Below, in pieces: positions 27,325 to 36,815 of a stretch of DNA of 64,000 bases. Source of the DNA: Phycisphaerae bacterium (GTDB lineage: Bacteria > Chloroflexota > Anaerolineae > 4572-78 > J111). The translations under genes were made by a program, and so were the position numbers. The stretch is from NCBI GenBank assembly GCA_028285035.1, contig JANQQF010000125.1, positions 18,990-82,989 of the forward strand. The letters run 5' to 3'. The notes beneath the pieces were generated by a model. It had not been told where the DNA came from, made no database searches, and was given only the letters and a program-made list of their open reading frames with translations. Positions within the stretch are counted from its first letter, which is position 1, and each line of letters begins with the position of its first letter.

Positions 27325-30273
27325 ATGAAACAAATTCAATCGCTTGTACGCAAAGAATTAAATAGTTACTTTAGCTCGCCGATGGCTCTGATCTTTATCG
27401 GGGTTTTCTTAACGGCAACGTTGTTTACCTTTTTCTGGGTCGAGGCATTTTTTGCCCGAGGCATTGCAGATGTCCGGCCTATGTTCCAATGGATGCCCAT
27501 TCTGTTGATCTTCTTGGTCGCCGCCCTCACCATGCGGCAATGGAGCGAGGAAGCGCAGATGGGCACGCTTGAAATGTTGTTAACAATACCCACCCGTCCG
27601 CTTCATCTGGTGTTGGGTAAATTTTTGGGCGTGATGGGCTTGGTTATTGTGGCCCTAGCGTTGACCATTTTTCTCCCAATTAGTGTTTCTTTCTTGGGGA
27701 ACCTCGATTGGGGGCCGGTGATGGGGGGCTATCTGGCTGCAATTTTGTTGGCCGCGGCCTACACCGCCATTGGGCTGTTTCTTTCCTCCCGCACCAATAA
27801 CCAAATCGTGGCCTTGATTTTGACGGTATTAGTCGCCGGACTATTCTATCTGATTGGCTCACGCGGTATCACTGATTTTGTTGGCAGTACAATGGCTGAG
27901 GTGTTACGAGCCTTGGGCGCGGGTAGCCGCTTCGAGAGTATCGAACGTGGGGTCATCGACCTGCGCGATTTGGTCTACTATGGTTCATTGACCGTCCTCT
28001 TCCTGACTCTGAACGTCATCTCGCTCGACAGTAAGCGTTGGAGTTTGAGGCAACTCACCTGGTCCTATCGCCGTGCTTTCATCACGATGGTGGCCTTGGT
28101 CGGGCTGAACTTGATTGCCCTTAACTTTTGGCTGGCTCCGGTTAGTGCAACGCGGATCGATATGACAGAGTATCAAGAGTACAGTCTTTCTCCTGTCACC
28201 AAAGATTTGTTGAGTACGTTGCAAGAACCGCTCTTAATTCGAGGCTACTTCAGCGAGAAGAGCCACCCGCTGTTAGCTCCGCTGGTACCTCGCATTCGGG
28301 ATATGTTACAGGAGTATCGAGTAGCGTCCAACGGGCAAGTGGTTGTTGAGATCGTCGATCCTATTCAAGATCCTGAGATCGAAGCCGAAGCCAACCAAAC
28401 CTATGGCATCCGGCCCTCACCCTTGCAGGTGTCAGATCGTTATGGGGCTTCTGTGGTCAATGCCTACTTCGACATTTTGGTCCGCTATGGGGATCAAAAC
28501 GAGGTCTTGAATTTCCGCGATCTGATTGAAGTTCAGCCCTCCCGCTCTGGGCAAATCGATGTACGCTTGCGCAATCTGGAATATGACTTGACCCGAGCGA
28601 TCAAGAAGAGTGTCTTTGGCTTCCAAAGTCTCGATTCTGTCTTGGCTGCCCAAACTGAGCCAGTGAAGCTCACCTTGTACACCACCCCAGCCAATCTGCC
28701 GGAATGGTTAGCTGAGGTGTCTGAAACAATCAGCACAGTGGCCGAAGAGATCGAAGCCGAGGCCAAGGGCAAATTCACCTTTGACGTGATGGATGTGGAT
28801 GATCCGGCCAGTATAGTCTCACGTCAGGATTTGCTCGATCAATTTGGGCTACAGCCCATCGCAGTCTCACTTTTCTCGGATCAAACCTACTACTTGCATA
28901 TGATCCTGGAAAGTGGTGAGGAGGCACAACTCCTCTTCCCCAGTGGCGATTTGAGTGAGGCCGATATTCGCACCAGCATTGAGGCCGCCTTGAAGCGTAC
29001 CTCATCGGGCTTCCTCAAAACCGTTGGTTTGTGGACCCCGCAAGACGTTGCCCAGCCGAACGCCTTTGGGCAACCACAGCCTTCTTTCAAACAGTATAAC
29101 GCCATCGCTGAACAGCTTCGCCAAGAATACACCGTTCGCAATATTGATCTGTCCAGTGGTGTGGTCGGCTCTGATATTGATATGCTGTTGGTTATTGCCC
29201 CGCAAAATATGAGTGATACAGAGCGATACGCCATCGATCAATATCTGATGCGTGGGGGTTCAGTCGTCATCGCGGCTGGGAATTATGCGCTGAACCCAGA
29301 TCAATTTACGGGTGAGTTGGGGGTGGCCCCGGTTGAAGATGGCCTGCGTGATATGTTGGCCAGCTATGGCATCAACATTGATGAAGCCTTGGTGATGGAT
29401 ACCCAAAATGAACCGTTCCCAGTACAGGTGGCTCGTGATTTGAATGGGTTACAGGTGCGCGAAATCCAAGCTATCGACTACCCCTTCTTTGTCGATGTCC
29501 GACCAGATCGAATGGATCAGGAAAGCCCAATTTTAGCCAGCCTACCTGCAGTCACGATGAACTGGGCTTCACCGATTACCATTGATGAAACCAAAAACGC
29601 TGAGCGTAGCGTCACTCACCTGCTCAAATCTAGCCCAAATGCTTGGTTACGAACTGAAACCAACATCCAGCCTGATCTGGAAACCTACCCTGAATTAGGC
29701 TTCCCGGTCGGAGAAGCGCAGCAATCACATACATTGGCGGTGTCGGTTCAAGGTGTGTTTGACAGTCACTTCAAAGATCAGGAGTCGCCGTTGAGCGCAA
29801 CAGAGGCCGAGGCTGAAGCAACTGCCGAAAGCCCCGTGAGTGAGGTCACCTCAAGTGGCGTCACCCCAAGTGGGATGGGCACCATTGCTCAATCACCCGA
29901 GTCAGCCCGCTTGGTTGTCATCAGTAGTGCCGAATTCTTGAATGATCTGGTCTTTGATCTCTCTGCCAGCTTGAGCCGTGATCGCTACTTCAATAGCCTG
30001 CAATTTATGCAGAACACGGTGGATTGGTCGGTCGAAGATTTGGAGTTGCTGAGCATTCGCTCTCGGGGTACAGCCGCTCGGGTGTTGCTCCCTCTGACTG
30101 AGCAACAGCAGTCATTCTGGGAAATTGCCAACTACGGTATCGCTTTCATCGCCTTGATTGCCTTAGGGGTGATCTGGCGCATCCGTCAGAAAAATGAAAA
30201 GCCCATTGAACTGTTACCCGAACGTCGTACCTCAACTCCGGGCGGTCAACAACAACATCCGACAATGGCATAA
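27325..30273 (+). CDS. Fused GldF-GldG ABC transporter membrane protein, 982 aa
   Basis: Residues 1 to about 260 are an ABC-2 permease with six helices, including MALIFIGVFLTATLFTFFWV and a typical MRQWSEEAQMGTLEMLLTIP intracellular loop. From about 250 comes the GldG-like auxiliary part: a membrane helix then a large extracytoplasmic domain (SLSPVTKDLLSTLQEPLLIR, later DIDMLLVIAPQNMSDTERYA and YLMRGGSVVIAAGNYAL). A final helix near 955 (GIAFIALIALGVIWRIRQ) leads to a short basic tail. In gliding Bacteroidetes GldF and GldG are separate; the fused form with a DUF4340 partner is known from non-gliding bacteria. Cargo is unknown. AGGAGG precedes the ATG. Confidence 0.88.
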   Translation: MKQIQSLVRKELNSYFSSPMALIFIGVFLTATLFTFFWVEAFFARGIADVRPMFQWMPILLIFLVAALTMRQWSEEAQMGTLEMLLTIPTRPLHLVLGKFLGVMGLVIVALALTIFLPISVSFLGNLDWGPVMGGYLAAILLAAAYTAIGLFLSSRTNNQIVALILTVLVAGLFYLIGSRGITDFVGSTMAEVLRALGAGSRFESIERGVIDLRDLVYYGSLTVLFLTLNVISLDSKRWSLRQLTWSYRRAFITMVALVGLNLIALNFWLAPVSATRIDMTEYQEYSLSPVTKDLLSTLQEPLLIRGYFSEKSHPLLAPLVPRIRDMLQEYRVASNGQVVVEIVDPIQDPEIEAEANQTYGIRPSPLQVSDRYGASVVNAYFDILVRYGDQNEVLNFRDLIEVQPSRSGQIDVRLRNLEYDLTRAIKKSVFGFQSLDSVLAAQTEPVKLTLYTTPANLPEWLAEVSETISTVAEEIEAEAKGKFTFDVMDVDDPASIVSRQDLLDQFGLQPIAVSLFSDQTYYLHMILESGEEAQLLFPSGDLSEADIRTSIEAALKRTSSGFLKTVGLWTPQDVAQPNAFGQPQPSFKQYNAIAEQLRQEYTVRNIDLSSGVVGSDIDMLLVIAPQNMSDTERYAIDQYLMRGGSVVIAAGNYALNPDQFTGELGVAPVEDGLRDMLASYGINIDEALVMDTQNEPFPVQVARDLNGLQVREIQAIDYPFFVDVRPDRMDQESPILASLPAVTMNWASPITIDETKNAERSVTHLLKSSPNAWLRTETNIQPDLETYPELGFPVGEAQQSHTLAVSVQGVFDSHFKDQESPLSATEAEAEATAESPVSEVTSSGVTPSGMGTIAQSPESARLVVISSAEFLNDLVFDLSASLSRDRYFNSLQFMQNTVDWSVEDLELLSIRSRGTAARVLLPLTEQQQSFWEIANYGIAFIALIALGVIWRIRQKNEKPIELLPERRTSTPGGQQQHPTMA

Positions 30274-30298
30274 GTAAAGAGGAAAGGAGGTCATCACG

Positions 30299-31264
30299 AT
30301 GAATAATTTAAACAAAATTTTGGTTGCACTGTTGGTTTTACAATTCGGGTTGGTCGGCTTCGCCTTTTGGCCAGGCAGTACAGCCCAAGCCGTAGATAGC
30401 CCGCTCTTAGCAGGTTTTGATACCACATCCGTCACCCAATTGACGATTGAGGATAGCGATGGCAACACGGTTGTTTTAGCGGCACAGGATGATGAAACCT
30501 GGGTTATTCCCAATCGGGGCGACTTCCCGGTTGAAGCCGATAAAATTCCTGAGCTGTTAGCGAAATTTGAGGACGTCAAAACCAATCGGCTCTTGACCCA
30601 AACGGAGGCAAGCCATAAACGGCTACAAGTGGCCACCGATGATTTTAATCGACGGGTCGAGATCAAATTTGCCGACGGTAGTGAGCAAGAGATTTTTGTT
30701 GGCAGTTCAGCCGGAGCGGGGGCAACCCACCTCCGCTTGGCTGAACAAGGTGAGGTCTATCTCACCAACGCGCTGAATGCCTTTGAAATCAATGCGGCTC
30801 ATTCTTCCTGGATCGACACGCTCTATCACGATGTTTCCTCAGAGGATGCTGTAGCCCTGACTTTGACGAATGAGAATGGCACCTTCTCATTTATCAAGAT
30901 TGACGAATCATGGGAGCTACAGGACTTGACTGAAGGTGAGGTGCTCAAGGAGTCGGCTGTCAGCACCCTGCTCAATCAAACCACCTCGATCCGTATGACG
31001 GAACCATTGAGCCAGCGCGAAGATGCTGAGTACGGCTTTGATGAGCCATTGGCAACTGTCACCATCAAAACTGAAGGCGAGGATGGTAGTCACACCTACA
31101 CCTTTACCATCGGTAGCCAAAATTATGATGAAAGTGGCTATATCGCCAAGTCATCTGAGTCGCCCTACTACGTTGAAATTTCTGAGTTCAACGCCAACAA
31201 TCTGCTCAACAAAGCGCGAGCCGATTTCTTAGAAGAAGTTGAAGAAGTGGAGGAGAGTCCATAG
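30299..31264 (+). CDS. DUF4340 membrane-anchored protein, 321 aa
   Basis: An N-terminal helix (LNKILVALLVLQFGLVGFAF) anchors a large extracytoplasmic domain. DUF4340 features are the repeated pattern VTQLTIEDSDGNTVVLAAQD followed by WVIPNRGDFPVEADKIPELL, and later EIFVGSSAGAGATHLRL with a second half of similar design. Such proteins almost always follow GldF/GldG-like genes and are thought to be part of the same envelope complex. It lies 26 bp after the permease gene with its own AGGAGG ribosome binding site. The C-terminus is very acidic (EEVEEVEESP). Confidence 0.85.
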   Translation: MNNLNKILVALLVLQFGLVGFAFWPGSTAQAVDSPLLAGFDTTSVTQLTIEDSDGNTVVLAAQDDETWVIPNRGDFPVEADKIPELLAKFEDVKTNRLLTQTEASHKRLQVATDDFNRRVEIKFADGSEQEIFVGSSAGAGATHLRLAEQGEVYLTNALNAFEINAAHSSWIDTLYHDVSSEDAVALTLTNENGTFSFIKIDESWELQDLTEGEVLKESAVSTLLNQTTSIRMTEPLSQREDAEYGFDEPLATVTIKTEGEDGSHTYTFTIGSQNYDESGYIAKSSESPYYVEISEFNANNLLNKARADFLEEVEEVEESP

Positions 31265-31345
31265 AGTTAATAGGGTTCGTAGAGTTAATAGAGTTGATCC
31301 AATTTTGTATCACTCTATGAACTCTCATTGTAAATCGTAAATATC
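31262..31345. repeat. TAGAGTTAATAG repeat tract with inverted copies
   Basis: Direct copies of TAGAGTTAA/TAGGGTTCG run from the DUF4340 stop to about 31296. Inverted copies (ACTCTATGAACTCT) lie at about 31312-31325 and TAAATCGTAAAT near 31332, so the tract could fold into a stem. It matches the tract at 27197-27240. Confidence 0.55.
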
Positions 31346-31377
31346 CACTCACTATTTTTAGAGGAGGTCAAAATACA

Positions 31378-32685
31378 ATGCAAACTGGAAAGTTTTACTC
31401 ATTTATCCTTGGTTTGATCGGGTTCTTTATCGTTCTCACTTGGTTGTGTGGTGCTTTGGCCGGTGGGTTTGTTCTCGCCCCTTACCTTGATCGGGAGGCC
31501 CAAGCGGCGTCCTTAGATGAGGTGATGATCGAAAATGATAGCAATGCGCAAACTATCGTCGATGAGGGTGATTTGGTGGCTGCCTATGAAAAAACACTGA
31601 TCGATGTTTATCAGGAAAATCTAGGCTCGGTGGTCAACATTCGAGTCACCCAAAAGCTTGACCATCAAGTCAGCAACGACAATTTCCAATTCCCATTCAG
31701 CCCATTTAATCTGCCTGGGCCTTATCAAGGTCCATTACTGCCCCAGACTCCTGAAGAGTTTTACAACCGAGGGCAAGGTTCTGGGTTTGTCTGGGATAAA
31801 GAGGGGCATATTGTCACCAATTATCACGTGATTGAAGATGCAACTGCAGTCGAGGTGATTTTTGCTGATGACACAACAATCAGCGCTGAGGTTATCGGCA
31901 CCGACCCCGATGCAGACCTAGCGGTTATCAAAGTTGATTTGCCTGAGGTAGAGTTGCAGCCACTGGTTTTGGGTGATAGCGATGCCTTGCAGGTAGGGCA
32001 GATGGCCATTGCCATTGGTAATCCTTTTGGGCAAGAATTTACAATGACCAGCGGGATTGTCAGTGCCGTAGGGCGCACCATTCGCAGTGGTAATAGCCCC
32101 TTCTCGATCCCCGAGGTCATTCAAACTGACGCGCCGATCAACCCTGGCAACTCTGGAGGGCCGTTGCTCAATCGTGCTGGCGAAGTGATTGGGATCAACA
32201 CCCAAATTATTAGCCGCAGCGGGGCTAACGCGGGTATCGGCTTTGCAGTGCCAATTAACATCGCCAAGCAAATTGTGCCAATTCTCATTCAAGGCGAAGA
32301 CTTTGAGTACGCCTGGCTGGGGATCAGCGGGGCCAGCCTGAGCAGCGAAGTGATCGATTTTATGAAGCTCCCTGAAGATACAAAAGGGGCAATGGTCGTC
32401 AACGTCACCCAAGATGGCCCAGCAGATGAAGCCGGCTTGCAAGGTAGCGATAAGACCTTGACCGTAGCGGGTCAGGATTATCAACTTGGTGGGGATGTGA
32501 TTACTGGCATTAACGATCAACCCGTCGAGGCCATGAATGATCTCATCACTTACCTTGTAGAAGAAACCCGCCCCGGCGATGAGGTGGTGCTGGATGTGAT
32601 CCGAGCGGATGGTGAAGCCGAAGAAATCACAGTCACGCTTGGCACCCGCCCTGGTCAAGACTCGGTCAGTCAGGATAACAAATAG
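31378..32685 (+). CDS. Membrane-anchored HtrA/Deg-type serine protease with one PDZ domain, 435 aa
   Basis: Deg proteases degrade damaged proteins outside the cytoplasmic membrane. An N-terminal helix (residues 8-32) is followed by a trypsin-like domain (about 85-310) with His in VTNYHVIED, Asp in DPDADLAVIK and Ser in INPGNSGGPLLN, all intact. A PDZ domain follows (about 325-425; AWLGISGASLS ... GDVITGINDQPVEAMNDL). One PDZ and an N-terminal anchor resemble DegS or actinobacterial PepD. AGAGGAGGT lies upstream of the ATG. It follows the Gld-type ABC genes and may belong to the same envelope-stress unit. A second Deg paralogue lies at 40296-41498. Confidence 0.93.
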   Translation: MQTGKFYSFILGLIGFFIVLTWLCGALAGGFVLAPYLDREAQAASLDEVMIENDSNAQTIVDEGDLVAAYEKTLIDVYQENLGSVVNIRVTQKLDHQVSNDNFQFPFSPFNLPGPYQGPLLPQTPEEFYNRGQGSGFVWDKEGHIVTNYHVIEDATAVEVIFADDTTISAEVIGTDPDADLAVIKVDLPEVELQPLVLGDSDALQVGQMAIAIGNPFGQEFTMTSGIVSAVGRTIRSGNSPFSIPEVIQTDAPINPGNSGGPLLNRAGEVIGINTQIISRSGANAGIGFAVPINIAKQIVPILIQGEDFEYAWLGISGASLSSEVIDFMKLPEDTKGAMVVNVTQDGPADEAGLQGSDKTLTVAGQDYQLGGDVITGINDQPVEAMNDLITYLVEETRPGDEVVLDVIRADGEAEEITVTLGTRPGQDSVSQDNK

Positions 32686-32730
32686 TCTTTTGAAAAATCA
32701 CTTATCAATAATTGGAACGAACCGTTAGAT

Positions 32731-35700
32731 TTACACGGTTCGTTCCAATAACAAAGCTTCGCCGTTTCTAAAATTTTTGATCACAAAGTGCTTATCCAAT
32801 TGGGCTGGAATGCCTGTCATTGTGGGAGAGTGAGCCACAATGTCCCAGGTGCCGCTGAGGTTAAGAAATAGGTTGAGGGGGCAGCGTTCAATCGGTTGAC
32901 CCTCCATGTTGGCAATCAGAAAAACCTGTTTGTCACCATCGGGGCTGGTCCGCCAGCCATAATAGATGGTGTTACATTTAACGACATCGCCTTTATCCCC
33001 CCAATCGCCAACATCTTTGGCTCCGTTGATAAATAGCTTCCGACTAAAATAATCTTTCTGAACATCGTTTGTCGGATTTTTCAACAACCAGTCATTATGT
33101 TGCCGGAAACGTCGCAGCTCAAAGTTGAATTTGGCCTGTTTGGGATTGACCGAAGCAGCATAATGATGAACTTTAGCCACATCTCGGGCATCGTGCATAA
33201 AATCTTTGGCAAAGGATTTCAGCGTCGTCGCGGTTAGTTGCCCTCCATCCTTCATTGATTCTGGCGCTAACGTATTTAAGCGATCATCTGTAGCCCAGGT
33301 TGAGACATTGTATTCATCTCGATAATCGGCATCTTCAATCAACAAAGCCAAGGCTTGGTCGTCGATGATTTGTAGAAACTCGATCTTTTGAATTTGAGCA
33401 ACGATCCCCTCGACCAAATCATCGGGGGCGGTGACTTGATCGCGGCGAAGAAACCGTAGATTCTTGCTCATCAATTTACGGGCAGCCTTGATGCGGCGAG
33501 CGGTTTCGATGTCATCAACTTGGGTGCGTTGTTGTAAGAACGATTGATGGGCTTTCTCTTCATCTGTTGCGGGCTGACTGATCTGCTTGAGTTGTGCCCT
33601 GAGTTCAGATACATGCGAAAACCCTCCAGCATCATCAGGATCATCAAAGAGAAAGCGGGCCATCAACGCATCAGTTTTAATCTGGCTGGCTAGATCAAAA
33701 AGAACATCCAAAAAGCCAGGTTGGGTTGCTTTGTGTTTAGGTTCCGCCACCAACTGATGATAATTATCAAAGCCAAGGGTTTTGAGGCGGGTAAAGTGAT
33801 GCGATTGGCGGTAAAGAGCATCATCGATATACCAAGTGAAGAAACGCGCCCCCTCATCCCCGACGATTTTGACATCATAGGTGTCATCAATATCACGCAT
33901 GAAGAGCCAGGGGGTGTGAAACAGGGCGTTTAATAGAAACATCGGATTGCCCGGTAGAAAGCCTAGACTGAGGGCGGTCAGGGCGTTGTTATCCATCGCA
34001 TTGTGGGCCGCTTCGGTCATTGTTTGGCCCAATTGGTCATTGTAATATTCTTCAAATGGCTCGCCCACTCGATAGTCCCGAGCCGGAGTCATACTGACCA
34101 TCCGATAGAAGTAGCGGGCGTTATCGTGGTTGGAGTGACCGGTAATCCAATTTTCACCATAACGAAACACCTCAACAAAACGATCCCATTTGGTCATAAA
34201 CCATTTGAATTTGGCGTGGACATTGTGAGCAAAGATGATGGGGCTCCACTGTTTAACCCGATCCTCAAATAGTAAGGTTCGTTCGATGGTGTGGTCAAGA
34301 TATTTTGAGTTAAAAATCCAATTTAAGTCATCGGGCCAGGGGCGACCATCTTCGAGATTAAAATCTAGGCGACGGGTTAGGCCATTGATGTCTTGAGTGA
34401 CATTGGCCATCTCATTCAAAAAGTCATCATCTTGAATACGTAAGCCCGTTTCTTCATCCATCTCAATGATAAAATCTTGAGCCCCATCCACGCGCACACA
34501 ATCAAAGCCAAAGTTGAGTTTTCTGATGAGCACCTCCAGCAACATCGCCTTGACGTTTGGCTCGGCGAAATCAATGTCCCGCCCGTACATATTGGGGCCA
34601 CGTAGATATTTACTGTTGACATATTTGAGATTGGTGCGATCATCTGATTTTTTGTCAAAAGTTTCAAGCAACCGCGCCCCCTGGAAATCACAATGGCCCA
34701 GCACCGAGTCGATACACAGTTGAATAGGACGACCTGGCATCATGTGGATGGTCTCGATAAATTCCAGAAACTCATTGGGGCGGAGGGTGTCTAAGATGGA
34801 GGGGTTTACTGCTGCCGAGCCAAGGATCGGGGTGTCATAGCCCCAATTTGAAATATCGGGTCGTTTGAGTTGAATGGTCACCAAATTATCGTTATCAGGG
34901 TTAATCTGGAAGAATTCGCCTGTCTCTGCCTTAATCGTCTCCCGTTCAGCCGGAGGGACTTCCGGGGTCAACTCAATTGAGTCGAAGCCGACAAAATTTA
35001 GATCTGCGGGGGTGAGATCAGCGTAAATATCTGTTCGTCCCGTGTCGATATTGGCCTGAATTTTGCGACCAATGTCCTGATAACGACGGGTCAAGGCAGC
35101 GATGGTGCCCTCTTCTGTGGCGGTTTCGGGATGAATTTCCAGATGGGTGCCCACATCTTTGGCCCGATGGCTGCCATCTGGAAAGATGGTTTGATACCAG
35201 GAATGAAAGTAATCCATGTCCTTTCGTTGGGCCAACATCCCCTGAATATCAAACAGCTCTGCCGGGGCATAAACCCCAAAGGGGCTGGATTGAACCAGCG
35301 GATCACGAATGATATAACTCATCCCCTCATCATAATAACGTAACCAGTAAAACGAGCCAGCTTGCTCTCTCGTACCGATTTTAACGTTATCAACGACAGC
35401 AATCATATAGTCATCAATCGCGGCCAGAGACACTTCATCTCGCTGAAAGGATATTTCGATGGGGTTTTGTTTTTTGAGGGCCGAAAAGTCGATATTATCA
35501 AGGGGGGTGAATAACTCAAGTTTTATTTGCTCAACCTTACCCTGAAGTTCGCCGTCAACCAAACCAGGTACCCAAAATCCAAAAAGAGCCTTGGTCTCAT
35601 CAATTTTTCGTGACCCCAAAAAGGTAGTGGTGATCTGCTTGGCCGCTTCATAAATTGAATTGTTCTTGATAATCGCTCTAATTTGATCAGCCATCTCCAG

Positions 35701-35745
35701 CGTGAGTTTTTGATGGGTTTGGATGTGTCTTACAGGATGCGTCAT
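32731..35745 (-). CDS. GH13-like (alpha-amylase superfamily) enzyme, candidate glucosylglycerol hydrolase, 1004 aa
   Basis: A very long protein with a central TIM-barrel of GH13 type. IQLCIDSVLGHCDFQGARLL resembles the first conserved region. FGFDCVRVDGAQDFIIEMD matches the second, with the nucleophile Asp in RVDG. ITGHSNHDNARYF matches the fourth (NHD). The third region with the acid-base Glu is not obvious. The long N-terminal part includes DEGMSYIIRDPLVQSSPFG and APAELFDIQGMLAQRKDMDY. From memory this resembles GghA, the roughly 1000-residue glucosylglycerol hydrolase of cyanobacteria. The divergent neighbours encode DUF432 and MscS proteins, fitting an osmolyte role. GAGGT precedes the ATG. 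Confidence 0.6.
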   Translation of the reverse strand: MTHPVRHIQTHQKLTLEMADQIRAIIKNNSIYEAAKQITTTFLGSRKIDETKALFGFWVPGLVDGELQGKVEQIKLELFTPLDNIDFSALKKQNPIEISFQRDEVSLAAIDDYMIAVVDNVKIGTREQAGSFYWLRYYDEGMSYIIRDPLVQSSPFGVYAPAELFDIQGMLAQRKDMDYFHSWYQTIFPDGSHRAKDVGTHLEIHPETATEEGTIAALTRRYQDIGRKIQANIDTGRTDIYADLTPADLNFVGFDSIELTPEVPPAERETIKAETGEFFQINPDNDNLVTIQLKRPDISNWGYDTPILGSAAVNPSILDTLRPNEFLEFIETIHMMPGRPIQLCIDSVLGHCDFQGARLLETFDKKSDDRTNLKYVNSKYLRGPNMYGRDIDFAEPNVKAMLLEVLIRKLNFGFDCVRVDGAQDFIIEMDEETGLRIQDDDFLNEMANVTQDINGLTRRLDFNLEDGRPWPDDLNWIFNSKYLDHTIERTLLFEDRVKQWSPIIFAHNVHAKFKWFMTKWDRFVEVFRYGENWITGHSNHDNARYFYRMVSMTPARDYRVGEPFEEYYNDQLGQTMTEAAHNAMDNNALTALSLGFLPGNPMFLLNALFHTPWLFMRDIDDTYDVKIVGDEGARFFTWYIDDALYRQSHHFTRLKTLGFDNYHQLVAEPKHKATQPGFLDVLFDLASQIKTDALMARFLFDDPDDAGGFSHVSELRAQLKQISQPATDEEKAHQSFLQQRTQVDDIETARRIKAARKLMSKNLRFLRRDQVTAPDDLVEGIVAQIQKIEFLQIIDDQALALLIEDADYRDEYNVSTWATDDRLNTLAPESMKDGGQLTATTLKSFAKDFMHDARDVAKVHHYAASVNPKQAKFNFELRRFRQHNDWLLKNPTNDVQKDYFSRKLFINGAKDVGDWGDKGDVVKCNTIYYGWRTSPDGDKQVFLIANMEGQPIERCPLNLFLNLSGTWDIVAHSPTMTGIPAQLDKHFVIKNFRNGEALLLERTV

Positions 35746-35904
35746 AATTATACCTCGCCTCTGAGAGTTATTTTTTCTTTATCTCAATTGACCAACGGTT
35801 GCGATATTGATGTGAGTCAGTCTCGATCGGAAATGTGGGTTTTGGTGGAGACAGATTATACTCGGCCTATCCTTGATTGTACAAAGATGCCAGTTTGGCT
35901 TATC

Positions 35905-35932
35905 TTGAGTTTCTACCGATATTTGTTATCAT
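35905..35932 (+). promoter_or_regulatory. Candidate promoter for the DUF432-mscS operon
   Basis: TTGAGT (35905-35910), a 16-base spacer and TATCAT (35927-35932) resemble a sigma-70 promoter, ending 27 bases before the GTG start of the DUF432 gene. Confidence 0.5.
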
Positions 35933-35959
35933 ACACATCATTCTTTAAGTAGGGGGCTG

Positions 35960-36796
35960 GTGTTTTTAGCAATGATTGAATCTGACAATCAAGATCAAGT
36001 AAGGTGGTGGGGAAAATTTGAGGTGGCTCAGGGGCAAACCTGTCGATGGAGAATCGGGCCTTTGCAGTTGGCTATTCACAGCCAACCGAATGAATGGGAA
36101 ATTGCCTATGAACAGGATGATGCGGTTGACCCAGAAACAACGGTGTGGAGCTACGACCCGGCTGCGCCAGAAATTAGTGATTTAGCATATAAAAACACAG
36201 TAAGATATGCTACTGGACAATCAGATCAGACGTTGATCTTGACCCCCTTCCTGGCAGATCGCCCGGTTATCACTCGCCCCTTAACACCACTTTATGTTCC
36301 GGCTGGGGAGCAAACAATGATTTTTGTAAGCTCCCCATTGTGGATGGGAATCGAAGTTGGTGACCCACTATTAAAGCTACAGGAACTCCCTATTTTACGC
36401 CCCTCGGATACCTGGTTTGGGGCCTCAACAATGGAGGGGGAGCTGTGTTATGCCAGTCGAACCTACGCCCGTTTACATTTAGAGAATATCCCAGTGAGAG
36501 CGCACCGAGCGATTACCCAAATTATTATTGACAATAAAACCAGCACGCAACTACAAATTGAACGCCTTAATCTACCTGTGCCTTATCTATCATTGTTTGC
36601 CACGCCGGGCGGATTGCTCTGGACAGAAAATGTGACGATGATCCGCACCCGTGATACGGGAATGGCCACCTTTCAGATTGACCCAAACCCTCCAGAGCAG
36701 GCACCAGAGGCCAAGTTGATCAACACTCCGCGTGAAACGCCTGGAAAAAATATGGTTATCCGAGCTTTTGGAGTCATATTTGGGAACACGCTATAA
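35960..36796 (+). CDS. DUF432-like protein, 278 aa
   Basis: A soluble, beta-rich protein with no signal peptide. It begins with VRWWGKFEVAQGQTCRWRIG and contains LAIHSQPNEWEIAY, TRPLTPLYVPAGEQTMIFVS, SSPLWMGIEVGDPLLKLQEL and PSDTWFGASTMEGELCYAS. These match my memory of DUF432, whose genes often sit beside mechanosensitive channel genes, as here. Function is unknown; a cytoplasmic partner of MscS is a guess. A GTG at 35960 is used because AGGGGG lies just upstream; an ATG four codons later (35972) is possible. The mscS gene starts 19 bp downstream. Confidence 0.75.
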   Translation: MFLAMIESDNQDQVRWWGKFEVAQGQTCRWRIGPLQLAIHSQPNEWEIAYEQDDAVDPETTVWSYDPAAPEISDLAYKNTVRYATGQSDQTLILTPFLADRPVITRPLTPLYVPAGEQTMIFVSSPLWMGIEVGDPLLKLQELPILRPSDTWFGASTMEGELCYASRTYARLHLENIPVRAHRAITQIIIDNKTSTQLQIERLNLPVPYLSLFATPGGLLWTENVTMIRTRDTGMATFQIDPNPPEQAPEAKLINTPRETPGKNMVIRAFGVIFGNTL

Positions 36797-36815
36797 ACCT
36801 TAATCGGAGGAAAAA

